Shown in pieces: positions 25,818 to 35,301 of a stretch of 64,000 nt of DNA (its first letter is position 1; every line of letters begins with the position of its first letter). Position numbers and translations under genes: made by a program. The notes beneath the pieces were generated by a model. It made no database searches, had not been told where the DNA came from, and saw only the letters and a list, made by a program, of their open reading frames with translations. The stretch comes from Hydrogenobacter sp. T-2 (GTDB lineage Bacteria; Aquificota; Aquificia; Aquificales; Aquificaceae): NCBI RefSeq assembly GCF_033971325.1, contig NZ_CP117180.1, positions 502,041-566,040 of the forward strand, given 5' to 3'.

Positions 25818-26562
25818 GACCCACCTCCTCCAGCCAATTTTTAAAGTTCTTACCCTTTATTATAGCAGAGAGCATAGACTCTTCCAGAGGATAAAGCCTT
25901 TTAGGGACAAGTTCTGGTCTAAGCTTTAGAGTTCTCTCTATAGAGTGCCAGAGCTCCCAGAGTCTTATAAGCTCATGATTGCCAGATAGGAGCACCTCTG
26001 GGACTTTCATCCCCCTAAAGTCCGCTGGTCTCGTATAGACTGGAGCACCAAGCCACCTTCTAAAGGAGTCCCTTTTTAGACTTTCAGGCTCGCTCAAAAC
26101 CCCCGGCAAAAGCCTCGCAATGCCTTCTAAAAGCACAAGGGCAAAAAGCTCACCGCCTGCCAAAACAAAGTCTCCAAGAGAAAGCTCCTCGTCCGCCAGA
26201 GTGCTAACCCTTTCGTCCAAACCCTCGTATCTGCCACATATAACCGCCAAGCGGTCAAAAACAGACAACCTGTCAAGGTCTTCTTGAGTAATCCTTTTGC
26301 CCCAAGGTTGAGGGATAATGGTATAGGGCTTTCCAAAATTCTCCACCACATACTCATAAGCCTTAAAAACAGGCTCAGGCTTTATAACCATCCCCGGATG
26401 CCCACCATAGGCGGTATCATCCACCTGTCTTTTATGAGCAAAGTCTCTTATGTCTACAGTATGGAGCTCAAGCGTGCCTTTCTTTATCGCCTGCTTTACT
26501 ATTCCATACTCCGCATAGCACTGAATTGTCTGGGGGAAAAGGGTAATAGCAAAAAATCTCAT
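25708..26562 (-). CDS. trmD: tRNA (guanine-37-N1)-methyltransferase
   Basis: A 284-residue SPOUT methyltransferase with MRFFAITLFPQ, DDTAYGGHPGMV, GRYEGLDERV (the SAM knot region is ICGRYEG) and LSLGDFVLAGGE. The last roughly 36 residues, ending in a Ser/Gly-rich tail, are longer than usual and overlap the start of the phosphoketolase gene by 110 bp. The core is complete without this tail, so the tail is probably a consequence of the lost stop codon. It overlaps the recombinase gene by 4 bp (ATGA). Confidence 0.93.
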   Translation of the reverse strand: MRFFAITLFPQTIQCYAEYGIVKQAIKKGTLELHTVDIRDFAHKRQVDDTAYGGHPGMVIKPEPVFKAYEYVVENFGKPYTIIPQPWGKRITQEDLDRLSVFDRLAVICGRYEGLDERVSTLADEELSLGDFVLAGGELFALVLLEGIARLLPGVLSEPESLKRDSFRRWLGAPVYTRPADFRGMKVPEVLLSGNHELIRLWELWHSIERTLKLRPELVPKRLYPLEESMLSAIIKGKNFKNWLEEVGHERAIKGFQSMQLLSGGDDIPQGQSSSKGTSKEGAS

Positions 26563-27422
26563 CTAAGAAAGTTCTCCACCAAGCTCTTTGCCCTTTCTTG
26601 GCTGAAGCGGTAGTATATGTCTATGGTGGTCTTCACATTGGAGTGTCCCGCAAACTCCTTTACCACCTCTGCAGGAAAGCCAGAGTTTACAAGGTTTGTT
26701 ATATAGGTATGCCTAAAGCTATGCACGGAAAAGGAAATACCGAGCCTTTGAGAAAGCCTATTGGTATAAACCTGCAAAGACCCCGCCTTTACCCTTATGT
26801 AGGCATCGTAATCCTCAAGCCATTCATCAAGTTTTTCGTTTATTTTCATAGTTTCCTCTTTAGAGGGACCAATTATTGGGACCAATCTTTCTTTTCCTCT
26901 CTTTGTTATCTCCGCAGGAAGTCTTAGCCAATATATACCGCTCTTGTCTCTGTAGAAAAAATCCCTCCTAAGCTGGACGTACTCAGAAAGCCTAACACCG
27001 CTATAGAGGAGAAGACTATAAACACGTTCGTATTTTGTATCTCTTACCGTCTGGAAAATCCTATCAAGCTCCTCCCTGCTGAGAGCCTTCGGGCTTTTTT
27101 GAGGCTTTGAGCTAGAAAGCTCATCCCTTATCTCTTCCAAAACCGCTTCTAATTCCGAGTAGTGTTCCTTACTTAACCATCCTCTTCTAAAGGCAAACTT
27201 ATAAAAGTGCTTTATAGCAGACAGGTGAGTAAGGAGAGAAGAAGTAGAGAGGTTAGAGGAGTCAACATAAGAAAACAGCTCTGTGGGTTCAATCTCAAGA
27301 AGACTTGATTTCTTGCCTAAGTACTTTTGAAGAGACCCAAGACACATGGTGTATGTGATTACAGTCCTTTGGCTTTTTGTCCTGCTAAGGCTTTTAACCC
27401 ATAGGTCCAAAAGCCTATCCAT
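26559..27422 (-). CDS. Tyrosine recombinase, Xer-like
   Basis: A 287-residue integrase of the XerC/D/XerA type. Residues 1-80 form a SAM-like core-binding domain; the catalytic residues are R in YSGVRLSEY, K in EITKRGKERL, HxxR in HSFRHTYITN, H in FAGHSNVKTT and the nucleophile Y in IDIYYRFSQ. It may resolve chromosome dimers or act on a mobile element. It sits 13 bp after an HTH/coiled-coil gene under a common, operator-rich promoter, which looks more like an accessory module than a housekeeping xer gene. I see no att site. Confidence 0.88.
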   Translation of the reverse strand: MDRLLDLWVKSLSRTKSQRTVITYTMCLGSLQKYLGKKSSLLEIEPTELFSYVDSSNLSTSSLLTHLSAIKHFYKFAFRRGWLSKEHYSELEAVLEEIRDELSSSKPQKSPKALSREELDRIFQTVRDTKYERVYSLLLYSGVRLSEYVQLRRDFFYRDKSGIYWLRLPAEITKRGKERLVPIIGPSKEETMKINEKLDEWLEDYDAYIRVKAGSLQVYTNRLSQRLGISFSVHSFRHTYITNLVNSGFPAEVVKEFAGHSNVKTTIDIYYRFSQERAKSLVENFLR

Positions 27423-27435
27423 AGTTCTATTAATT

Positions 27436-28068
27436 TTATTCCTTCTTTTTCTTCTTCTCCAGTTCCATACGAAGAGTGGACAGCTCCATCTCTTTGTTTA
27501 ATATCTCCCTGTCCTTGTCTAGCACAACCCTCTGGATTTCCAGCTCCTTCTGGCTCAGAAGATGTTCCTTTTCTCTAAGTTCCTCTTGAAGTTTCTCTAT
27601 CGTATTGTCCTTCTCTTGGATTATCTCCTTTAACCTTTGGTTCTCAGATTCCTTTTCCATGCATCTTTCTTTAACCCTTTCCAGTTCCCTTGTGAGAAAC
27701 TCCATCTCCTTCTCCCTTATGGCAAGGAGCGTATATAGGCTTGATAGCTCATGTAGAAGCTGTTCCTTTTGTTGTTCCTTTTGCATAAGGGCGGACATAT
27801 AGGTGGCTATAAGGCTACCTTCAAGGCTTGACTTTAAACCCTCAAGGTTAGACTGAAGGCTTTTGTTCTTTTCCTCTTGAGCTTCCTTGAAGCCTCTTAT
27901 GTGTTCTAATTCCTCCTGCGTGAGGTAAACATACCATATACCATCCTCCTCTTTGCTACCCTTTAGAACACCAGCTCTTATACGGTTCTTTACCGTGTTC
28001 AGCGAAAGGTCTGTTAAAAGCGCATATTCTGACGCTTTTATCTTGACAACATCTTTGTCATCTATCAT
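27436..28068 (-). CDS. HTH DNA-binding protein with long coiled coil (KfrA-like layout)
   Basis: 210 residues. The first 60 (KASEYALLTDLSLNTVKNRI) form a helix-turn-helix of the MerR/excisionase type, and from about 65 to the end the protein is a continuous Glu/Lys/Leu-rich coiled coil with heptads. This layout recalls KfrA and related plasmid or phage structural regulators. It shares a promoter with the recombinase gene downstream. Five TGTCA/TGACA words around its promoter and start codon suggest autoregulation. I do not recognise a precise family. Confidence 0.7.
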   Translation of the reverse strand: MIDDKDVVKIKASEYALLTDLSLNTVKNRIRAGVLKGSKEEDGIWYVYLTQEELEHIRGFKEAQEEKNKSLQSNLEGLKSSLEGSLIATYMSALMQKEQQKEQLLHELSSLYTLLAIREKEMEFLTRELERVKERCMEKESENQRLKEIIQEKDNTIEKLQEELREKEHLLSQKELEIQRVVLDKDREILNKEMELSTLRMELEKKKKKE

Positions 28069-28136
28069 GACAGCCTCCTTTCAATAATATGACAGCATTT
28101 TATACGCTTTGATGTCAGATGTCAATACTTGTCAGA
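28068..28136 (-). promoter_or_regulatory. Promoter with repeated TGACA operators upstream of the HTH/coiled-coil gene
   Basis: Minus strand: TTGACA (28125-28120), 17 bp, TAAAAT (28102-28097), then AGGAGG before the ATG at 28068. The word TCTGACA occurs at 28136-28130 and 28119-28113, 17 bp apart and flanking the -35 box, and CTGTCA occurs at 28095-28090 and at the start codon. The arrangement would let a DNA-binding protein, most simply the gene product itself, cover the promoter. Confidence 0.6.
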
Positions 28137-28186
28137 TAGGAAGCAGAACTTAGAGCTGTTAATATAATTGCTATTATGTTAACAAC

Positions 28187-28819
28187 TCACACAGCCTTGG
28201 GAAGCCTCCACTTGAAGACGATAGCAAGGGTGCGTATTGTAAGCGTAGTAAGGAAACATACTATGGAAGAAAAGGTCAGGTCTCCACTAACCTTTACGCT
28301 AACATAAAAGGCTACAGCCCCAATAATACTGCAAGTAGCGTAAAAATCCTCCCTTAGCACCCATGGAACTTTTCTAAGAAGCACATCCCTTATAACGCCT
28401 CCACCAACCCCTGTTATAGTAGCAAGAAGGACAACACCATAAAAGGAAACTCCAGTTTTGTAAGCTAATATTGCTCCTGTGGTTGTAAAGGCGGAAAGCC
28501 CTATGGCATCAAGCATTAGGAAGGTGTATTTACTTTCAATCTGCTTTTTGGTTTTTCTGTATAGCAAAAGGGATATCATCACACCAATAAGAGCAACCGT
28601 CATATCGTAGGGTGAAGTCAAGGCATTGGGAACTTTTCCTACAATAATATCCCTAAGAATACCCCCGCCGAGTGAAGTTATCACGCCCAATGTGGCGATA
28701 CCCAAAAGGTCAAGACCCTCCCTTATACCCCTTAGAGAACCTGCCACAGAAAAGGTGGCTATACCCAGCAGGTTTATAAGTTGGAAGAGTAAGTCTATTT
28801 CAAAAAGGAGAGAAAACAT
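28187..28819 (-). CDS. TRIC/UPF0126 family membrane protein
   Basis: A 210-residue protein with seven predicted membrane helices and the internal duplication of this family: ITSLGGGILRDIIVGKVPNAL in the first half and ITGVGGGVIRDVLLRKVPWVL in the second. Members are trimeric cation channels (TRIC) or are annotated as UPF0126/YicG putative glycine transporters. It has its own reading context between the recombinase module and the CRISPR array. Transported substrate unknown. Confidence 0.85.
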   Translation of the reverse strand: MFSLLFEIDLLFQLINLLGIATFSVAGSLRGIREGLDLLGIATLGVITSLGGGILRDIIVGKVPNALTSPYDMTVALIGVMISLLLYRKTKKQIESKYTFLMLDAIGLSAFTTTGAILAYKTGVSFYGVVLLATITGVGGGVIRDVLLRKVPWVLREDFYATCSIIGAVAFYVSVKVSGDLTFSSIVCFLTTLTIRTLAIVFKWRLPKAV

Positions 28820-28858
28820 TCCAATTTACCTAAGAGTATAAATTCTAAGCCATAATTA

Positions 28859-29945
28859 CTTTCAATCCCACAATTGGCAGCTAAAACCTTTTATTTTTCC
28901 TGTTCTTATGTCTCCCAGTGTTATCCTTTCAATCCCACAATTGGCAGCTAAAACAAAGAGGGACAGATAGATAACATGCAAAAGCTATACCACTTTCAAT
29001 CCCACAATTGGCAGCTAAAACACTTCAAGTAGAGACATCACAAAAGATTACATATGGGCCTTTCAATCCCACAATTGGCAGCTAAAACCTGCAACACGAG
29101 GAACAGGTTATAGTGCTTGTTAACCTTTCAATCCCACAATTGGCAGCTAAAACAAAAGATATACAGCAGCGTGGTACAGGAGACAATTCTCTTTCAATCC
29201 CACAATTGGCAGCTAAAACACCTCCTTTATGAAAAGTTTTTTGCAAACGCAGGTCTCTTTCAATCCCACAATTGGCAGCTAAAACGACACATTTATGTCA
29301 TCAAAGCTATAGCCTGCAAGAGCTTTCAATCCCACAATTGGCAGCTAAAACCATAGGATAGCATAACACTATAGCTTGCCTCATTACTTTCAATCCCACA
29401 ATTGGCAGCTAAAACGTCTACTGTGTAGGTGTCTCCTTTCCTCTTAACTTTCTCTTTCAATCCCACAATTGGCAGCTAAAACAAACTTTACCTTTGCAGG
29501 TCTTACAGGAAAACTTTACTTTCAATCCCACAATTGGCAGCTAAAACATGTCAACCCAGCTCTGTGTTTGCATGTCATACTTCTCTTTCAATCCCACAAT
29601 TGGCAGCTAAAACGCTCTCGTCCTTTATCTTGTTAAAAAGATACTTGAACTCTTTCAATCCCACAATTGGCAGCTAAAACTTTCAAATCGGAAGGCTCAG
29701 AATAAATAATAATGTACTCTTTCAATCCCACAATTGGCAGCTAAAACCCTTATCCTGGCTGTCCCATCTCCTGCTACTTCGATCTTTCAATCCCACAATT
29801 GGCAGCTAAAACCATACGGAGGACTGACGCACTTATTCCTTGATAGCTCTTTCAATCCCACAATTGGCAGCTAAAACAAACTTAGCTCCACTACGGCTTT
29901 GACTTCCTGTTCCTCTCTTTCAATCCCACAATTGGCAGCTAAAAC
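28859..29945 (-). CRISPR. Type I-B CRISPR array, 17 repeats and 16 spacers
   Basis: Seventeen copies of a 29-nt repeat start at 28859, 28926, 28993, 29060, 29125, 29191, 29257, 29323, 29387, 29454, 29519, 29585, 29652, 29719, 29784, 29849 and 29917. Spacers are about 35-38 nt. On the minus strand the repeat begins GTTTTAGCTGCCAATTG and ends GGGATTGAAAG, the usual 3' end that gives an 8-nt crRNA handle. I saw no base differences between copies, including the distal one at 28859. Transcription should run from the cas2 side toward lower coordinates. No spacer matched the rest of the window by eye. Confidence 0.98.
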
Positions 29946-30049
29946 CCGTCACCTTGCCTCTTGGCAAATGCCCTACATACAAGGCTTATTATAATACAGG
30001 GTATAGCTCAAAAGCAAGCAAATTTTCTCCATGTGGCGGTAGTGCATTT
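29946..30049 (-). promoter_or_regulatory. CRISPR leader with promoter
   Basis: The AT-rich stretch between cas2 and the first repeat. On the minus strand TTGCTT (30017-30012), 18 bp, TATAAT (29993-29988), placing the transcript start near 29981, about 35 nt before the first repeat at 29945. This orientation agrees with the repeat's 3' ATTGAAAG end and with the direction of the cas genes. Confidence 0.65.
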
Positions 30050-30331
30050 TTAGAGAATGTTGTCCGTCGGGTCAAAGTCTATTCCTATGTTTTCTCTAAC
30101 AAGGCTATTCTTATTTTCCAACTTATATATAACAACATAGTCCTTGTTATGGTCTATAATCTTTCCAATAGCTACCTTTAATTCCATAAGCCTTCCATAG
30201 GAAATTTCACCTTCAAAGACAGATTTTTGTGTGTGATGTAGATATTGCCTACATTTTTTCATAACCCTTATAAGCCTTCTTTGTCCCTCTTTTGTGTCTG
30301 TGGCTATATCATAAACCAGTATCACATACAT
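30050..30331 (-). CDS. cas2: CRISPR-associated endonuclease Cas2
   Basis: A 93-residue ferredoxin-fold protein beginning MYVILVYDIATDTKEGQRR with the conserved Asp of beta-1, followed by YLHHTQKSVFEGEI. With Cas1 it forms the integrase that inserts new spacers. It is the last cas gene, 3 bp after cas1 and about 100 bp from the first repeat. Confidence 0.97.
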   Translation of the reverse strand: MYVILVYDIATDTKEGQRRLIRVMKKCRQYLHHTQKSVFEGEISYGRLMELKVAIGKIIDHNKDYVVIYKLENKNSLVRENIGIDFDPTDNIL

Positions 30332-30334
30332 CCC

Positions 30335-31318
30335 CTACCACCATATTCGAAAGGATTTATAGACTTCCTCGCCAAGCAAATGTTTTATTAACTTATACAA
30401 TTCAAGCCTTATAATTCTTTCATAGCTAACATTCCTTTTGAGTTTTTTGTGTTTAATAGTGGTATTTAACTTCTCCTCAAAGGCTTTAACCACAATCTTT
30501 CTACCTGTTTCTTTTAGATAGCAATAATTCAAATCCTTATCGAAATGATCTTCGGTTATGCTTCTGTTATTCAGCAAATCAAATATAGTTCTGTCTCCAT
30601 ATATAGGTTTGAATATTTCTGCAACATCAAGTGCAAGCGAAAACCTCCTATAAGAAGGTTCATGTAGATAACTTATAGTTGGATTTAACTGAGTCCTATA
30701 TATCTCCTTCAAAACTGCCGTATATACTAAACTATTTACGAAAGATATCAAAGCATTCATAATATTATTGGGCGGTCTTTTTACTCTTTTATCAAATTCT
30801 ATATCTTGCCTTATGATATTTGGAAACATATCGTAATATAGGTCTCTCGCATTACCTTCAATGCCCATCAAGGATGGTATATCTTCCTGCTCATTTACCA
30901 AGTTTAGGTAATTATCCAACTGTTGAAATATTTCTTTTCCTATATCCTTATGCTTGTATCTTTTGAGATTATACACAAAGCCATGTATTGCCCCCTTGAC
31001 AAACTCTCTCGCTATTTCAATTCTTTTATTCCTATCCAAATAATGCTCTGCTTGTCTTATTACAACCTCGCCAGCAAGGAGCTCTTCTCTTGGATACAAA
31101 CTTCCAGTCCACCATCCATAATAATTGAAAATATGAACCACTATACCCTTTTGTGCAAGAAAGTTCAAAGCTTTCGTATTTATGTCCACTTCACCAAATA
31201 TGTATAGACTATCTATGTCATTCACAGGTATTGATTTAAATTCTTCTTGTGTTTCAAACATTATAGAGTTATCTTTTCTACTAAGCCTACCACTTTTGAA
31301 TATATAATAATTTCTCAT
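30335..31318 (-). CDS. cas1: CRISPR-associated endonuclease Cas1
   Basis: About 327 residues. I use the ATG at 31318 (MRNYYIFKSGRLSRKDNSI), the usual type I-B start, not the TTG at 31336, which lies inside the cas4 end. Catalytic residues: E in MGIEGNARDLYYD, H in YLHEPSYRRFSLALD and the D/E in ALDVAEIFKPI. It performs the two strand-transfer steps of spacer integration. Confidence 0.96.
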   Translation of the reverse strand: MRNYYIFKSGRLSRKDNSIMFETQEEFKSIPVNDIDSLYIFGEVDINTKALNFLAQKGIVVHIFNYYGWWTGSLYPREELLAGEVVIRQAEHYLDRNKRIEIAREFVKGAIHGFVYNLKRYKHKDIGKEIFQQLDNYLNLVNEQEDIPSLMGIEGNARDLYYDMFPNIIRQDIEFDKRVKRPPNNIMNALISFVNSLVYTAVLKEIYRTQLNPTISYLHEPSYRRFSLALDVAEIFKPIYGDRTIFDLLNNRSITEDHFDKDLNYCYLKETGRKIVVKAFEEKLNTTIKHKKLKRNVSYERIIRLELYKLIKHLLGEEVYKSFRIWW

Positions 31319-31323
31319 GGCAT

Positions 31324-31821
31324 TCAGCAATAACAAAACTCATAATAACTACACTTTTTGCAATAAGACTTATTTATAACAGGAGGAGGCTTTACGGAGT
31401 TTATGATTTCATGAATATCATCTATCACCTCTTTTATTGTAGTTCTATCTTCATCACTTAGTTCTACTTTTATAGCCCTCTTCTGTTTAGGGTAGTTTAT
31501 TAAACCCTTGAAACCCATTATACCTTTCTTTTCAAGCACATAAAGATAGTATTTTACCTGCCATATATGTAGTTCTTCAAGTTTATTTGACTTCTTAATT
31601 TCATGAACCACTTTTCTATTTTTATCTATAAAATCCATAACTATAGCATCCTCGTCATCTACGATTTGTATTTCATGCCTTCTTCTATCAAAGCTATAAG
31701 CTGATATGAGTTTCCCAATAAAAACATCCTCGGAATTATGTTCCATTCTTATATTTCTTGCAAAAAGCCATAGGTGTCTTTTACAATGAAAATAGTAATT
31801 TATGTAAACACCATTAACCAT
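31324..31821 (-). CDS. cas4: CRISPR-associated exonuclease Cas4
   Basis: A 165-residue Cas4 with N-terminal cysteine in YFHCKRHLW and three C-terminal cysteines in SYCKKCSYYEFCYC for the [4Fe-4S] cluster, plus the RecB-type nuclease motif VHEIKKSNK (E-x-K). Cas4 trims prespacers and selects those with the right PAM and orientation. It is placed between cas3 and cas1 as in type I-B loci. Confidence 0.95.
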   Translation of the reverse strand: MVNGVYINYYFHCKRHLWLFARNIRMEHNSEDVFIGKLISAYSFDRRRHEIQIVDDEDAIVMDFIDKNRKVVHEIKKSNKLEELHIWQVKYYLYVLEKKGIMGFKGLINYPKQKRAIKVELSDEDRTTIKEVIDDIHEIINSVKPPPVINKSYCKKCSYYEFCYC

Positions 31822-31832
31822 ATTATACCTTC

Positions 31833-34439
31833 CTATTCAATATATTTATTTTCATCTTTTGTGTAAATCACAAAGATATCACCACACCATTCCTTCAACT
31901 TTTCAAACCATTTTCTGTTTATATCTTTCACATTCCTCTCCATATCAGCTTCAACTTCCCTTATCCATTCAGATAGTGGTTTATAGCCCTTCAGTTCATA
32001 GTAGGGTATTTGAACTACAAACCCCGCAATGATTTTGTCTTTGAATGCAGTATAACTAAGTTTATCATTTACCAATTCCTTTAGTTTCTCTTTGAACTCT
32101 TTTTCCCTCTTTCCATCCACTACAGATACATTTGCTATTCTCCTAAAAATATCCTGTGCCTCTTCCCTTCTATCTGACATATATCCAGCATCCAATATAG
32201 AAAGAGTCTTAATAAACTCTTGTAGATACTCTCCATCTTCAGAAAGGCTTTCATAAAATTTACTAACGAGAGTGTATTTATCAAGTTCAGAAAGAGGTTG
32301 CCCTTCAAGGTTTTCTAGCAACTTTTCTATATCCTCTTCGCTCTTTTTTTGCTTTTTTCCTTTTACTTTGTTTTTATTGCCATCATCTTCCTGTTCATTT
32401 TCCTTCAAGCTTTTCACTTTGTCGTCTAAATACCCCTCATATGTTTTCCCATGCTGACCTTTCAAGTATTCAGCATGAAAACTAAGCATTTTTAGAGATT
32501 TTTCTATAAGCTCTCTATTATACACCTTGCCTTTTCCAGACTCATAGTCCTTCTCAAGGACAAAAATATGAATATTAGCGTCGTCGCCTCGGTATAAGTA
32601 ATTCTCTTTATACCTTCTTAAGACTCTACCCATTCTTTGAACCAAGGCATCAAGAGGACATATCTCCGTATATAGAATGTCCGCATCAATATCTATTGAC
32701 GCTTCCACCACCTGCGTTGCCACGAGTATCTTCCCTTCCTCATAGGAGTTTTCCTTAGGATTTTTAAACAGATTTTCTATCTTGTGTTTTATACTTTGCT
32801 TCTCATTATAGGTAAACCTTGAGTGGAAAAGAATTATGTTATCTTCTCTGATATTGTAGCCGCCTTTACGCATCCTTTCTCTTATACTCTCGTAAACCTT
32901 CTCAGCCTGCCTTACTGTGTTTAGTATCACAAGCACCCTATTACCACTATCAGCTTTCTCAAGGATTTCCTCTATATACTCATGCGGTATAGAATTGGAC
33001 TCTTCTATCAATCTCATTTTAATTTTGTGCTTCTTAAGGTTTTCATATTTCTCCCCATTTTCATAATAAAGGTCTATCTTCTCAATGTCTATGTTCATAT
33101 TTTCCTTTATATTATTTATCCTATCCTCGACATGCTTAGGAAGAGTTGCAGTCATCAATAAGAATCTGCCACCCAATCTGACTACATCCTCTATAAACTT
33201 GACAACTATGGCACAGGCTACTGGGTCGTATGCTTGGACTTCGTCTATAACAAGTCTTGAATAGGAAAGGGTAGCATAAACCCTCTCATACAAAGGAGGT
33301 CTTAGAGCGTATGGGAAAAATTGGTCACCAGTGGCAACTATGACAGGGTATGAAAGATTCTTAGATAGTTGGTATATTTTCATTTTTTCTATATCTTCGT
33401 TCTTTTCCTTAATTTCCCTAAGTATATAAACATCCGCATCACCGTGTAGAATGCCCACCCGTTCTTCTCCAAAAACATCCCTTGCCCTTCCAAATATCTG
33501 CTCTACCGCTGACCTTATCGGAAGCGTGTATATCAACTTACCGCCATTACTCCATAAAAAGGCAAACTCTGTTTTTCCACTTCCTGTAGGTGCTACCAAG
33601 ATAAGGTTTTTGTCTTTACCTTTTTCTACAACCTCTTCTTGCCATATAGAGTCCAACCTCCCTCCTTTCTCCTTGTCCTTTTTGTTTATTTCCTCTTTCA
33701 CATTTGAGAGTATACTTTCATAACCTAAATTTTCAATTTCCACCTTTTCTAAACACTCCTCCAAACCTTCTTCTTCTGCCTTTTCACAAAAAGAAGCATA
33801 ATGGTCACATCTCTGTAAGAAGCCACTTATTAGTATCCAGCTTCTTAGCCTATCTTCATCTATATTGACCCTTTTGGGAAGGAAATCAAGCCTATAGGGT
33901 GGAATTACGTAGTCCGCAAAACAAAGACCATTTGCTAACCCTTTCCCAATAGCCTCATTAAAATCTATAATTCCCTCCTCTAAGAGTCCTTTCAAGTTAT
34001 TTCTAAGATTTTCAATTAATTTATCCTTCTCCGCATATTCAAATAATCTCTTAAACTTTTCCTTACCATAAAGCATATCTTCTTCAAGAGAACTCTTCCA
34101 ATGATGATAAGCAACAGCGGACAGCACAAGACCAACCCTATCTTTTCCTATGCCTTCAATTTTCTCTAATTCCTCTTTATTGATAAAAAGCACAGAGGCA
34201 AGAGAATGGTATATATTCATCTGCCTGTCTATGTTAAAGGGCTTATAGTCTTCGTTTTCAAGACTTACTATCTGAAAGTAAGGCAAAACTTTACCAAGGT
34301 CATGCAACAGTATAGCATACTTTACCGCTTCCCTCAAATCTTTTGGAATCCTATCCTTTATTTTCTCAAACGTTTTTAGCAAGTGTTGAATATGCTCGCT
34401 TAAACTTGTTTTATTTCCTTTTGCCCATATACAACTCAT
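31833..34439 (-). CDS. cas3: CRISPR-associated nuclease/helicase Cas3 (HD + DEAD-box)
   Basis: About 868 residues. I start at the ATG at 34439 (MSCIWAKGNKTSLSEH), which has GGAGAG 8 nt upstream; the frame is open to 34475. N-terminal HD nuclease: SEHIQHLLKTF, LLHDLGKVLPYF, NIYHSLASV and AYHHWKS. Helicase: Walker A APTGSGKTEFAF, DEVQAYDP, LLMTATLPKH, and motif VI region LVQRMGRVLRR. It degrades target DNA after recruitment by Cascade. A Lys/Glu-rich insert (about 640-680) lies before the C-terminal domain. Confidence 0.96.
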   Translation of the reverse strand: MSCIWAKGNKTSLSEHIQHLLKTFEKIKDRIPKDLREAVKYAILLHDLGKVLPYFQIVSLENEDYKPFNIDRQMNIYHSLASVLFINKEELEKIEGIGKDRVGLVLSAVAYHHWKSSLEEDMLYGKEKFKRLFEYAEKDKLIENLRNNLKGLLEEGIIDFNEAIGKGLANGLCFADYVIPPYRLDFLPKRVNIDEDRLRSWILISGFLQRCDHYASFCEKAEEEGLEECLEKVEIENLGYESILSNVKEEINKKDKEKGGRLDSIWQEEVVEKGKDKNLILVAPTGSGKTEFAFLWSNGGKLIYTLPIRSAVEQIFGRARDVFGEERVGILHGDADVYILREIKEKNEDIEKMKIYQLSKNLSYPVIVATGDQFFPYALRPPLYERVYATLSYSRLVIDEVQAYDPVACAIVVKFIEDVVRLGGRFLLMTATLPKHVEDRINNIKENMNIDIEKIDLYYENGEKYENLKKHKIKMRLIEESNSIPHEYIEEILEKADSGNRVLVILNTVRQAEKVYESIRERMRKGGYNIREDNIILFHSRFTYNEKQSIKHKIENLFKNPKENSYEEGKILVATQVVEASIDIDADILYTEICPLDALVQRMGRVLRRYKENYLYRGDDANIHIFVLEKDYESGKGKVYNRELIEKSLKMLSFHAEYLKGQHGKTYEGYLDDKVKSLKENEQEDDGNKNKVKGKKQKKSEEDIEKLLENLEGQPLSELDKYTLVSKFYESLSEDGEYLQEFIKTLSILDAGYMSDRREEAQDIFRRIANVSVVDGKREKEFKEKLKELVNDKLSYTAFKDKIIAGFVVQIPYYELKGYKPLSEWIREVEADMERNVKDINRKWFEKLKEWCGDIFVIYTKDENKYIE

Positions 34440-34455
34440 GAAAGCTCTCCAAGAA

Positions 34456-35301
34456 CTATTTCTTATCCTTATCAATTAACTCTCCAAGAAATATAGGAAT
34501 ATTCTTTTCCTTATCAATTAATGTTGAAATGTTCTTTATTTTTCCATCACTTAATTTCACTTTTATTTTATCGTATGTCTTCTTTACCGCATGATTGCGA
34601 TGAGATTCATAACCTTCTATCTTTGAAAGAGTTGTAAGGAAATATATATTTCCTTCAATTTCTCTCCAGTCTACTTTTACGCTATTTTTTAAATCTTCAG
34701 GATTTTTTAAATCTTCAGGAACCAATAAGAGCCTGTCTTCAGGAATCCAAAAGAAGTAGTCGTAATTTCCATCCACACGGCCTATATCCAATTCTTCATC
34801 TTTTAAAACCTTTAAATCTCTTATAACTAACAAATCTTCCGCCCTTCCAAGATGTAAAGGTTGAAGTCTTTCAACTGGATTTTCCAATTTTTGTTTTATC
34901 ATTTCTATATGCTCTTCATTTTTATGATATAAATGAATTACAAGTTCCACGTTTTCAAGCACATCAATCTTTACAGGAATTTGACCACCAACATGACCAA
35001 CCTGCCCATTTTTATACCTAACTGTTTCTGAAATGTAATAGGTATTATGTGCGTTTCTTGACAAGTTTCTAAACCATATATTCTCAGTCGTTTTACTATC
35101 AAACCTGCCAGCTATTGATATTTTTAGCTCTCTTATTATACTATAAACCTCACTTTTTTGGTCATCCACACCACAAATATTACACAAAAAGCCTATTACA
35201 GTGGAGTAAGGTGGTATAGGATAAGTAAGTCTCCTATTTATACTGTAAGGAATCCTGTAGTGAGCATGAGGCTGGTATATTTCAAGACAAAGCAGAGGCA
35301 T
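34456..35301 (-). CDS. cas5: CRISPR-associated protein Cas5 (type I-B)
   Basis: About 281 residues from the ATG at 35301 (MPLLCLEIYQPHAHYRIPYS), which has GAGGAAG just upstream; the frame extends to a GTG at 35313. The N-terminal RAMP fold with RLTYPIPPYSTVIGFLCNI is the Cas5 signature. It binds the crRNA 5' handle in Cascade. The start lies inside the cas7 end (20-bp overlap). Confidence 0.92.
   Translation of the reverse strand: MPLLCLEIYQPHAHYRIPYSINRRLTYPIPPYSTVIGFLCNICGVDDQKSEVYSIIRELKISIAGRFDSKTTENIWFRNLSRNAHNTYYISETVRYKNGQVGHVGGQIPVKIDVLENVELVIHLYHKNEEHIEMIKQKLENPVERLQPLHLGRAEDLLVIRDLKVLKDEELDIGRVDGNYDYFFWIPEDRLLLVPEDLKNPEDLKNSVKVDWREIEGNIYFLTTLSKIEGYESHRNHAVKKTYDKIKVKLSDGKIKNISTLIDKEKNIPIFLGELIDKDKK

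Noticed and set aside
29117-29356. 79-aa frame with the repeated word FQSHNWQLK
   Set aside because: It is a translation of CRISPR repeats and spacers, not a gene.
31319-31336. TTG start giving Cas1 six extra residues
   Set aside because: It overlaps the cas4 stop region; the ATG at 31318 gives the family's normal start.
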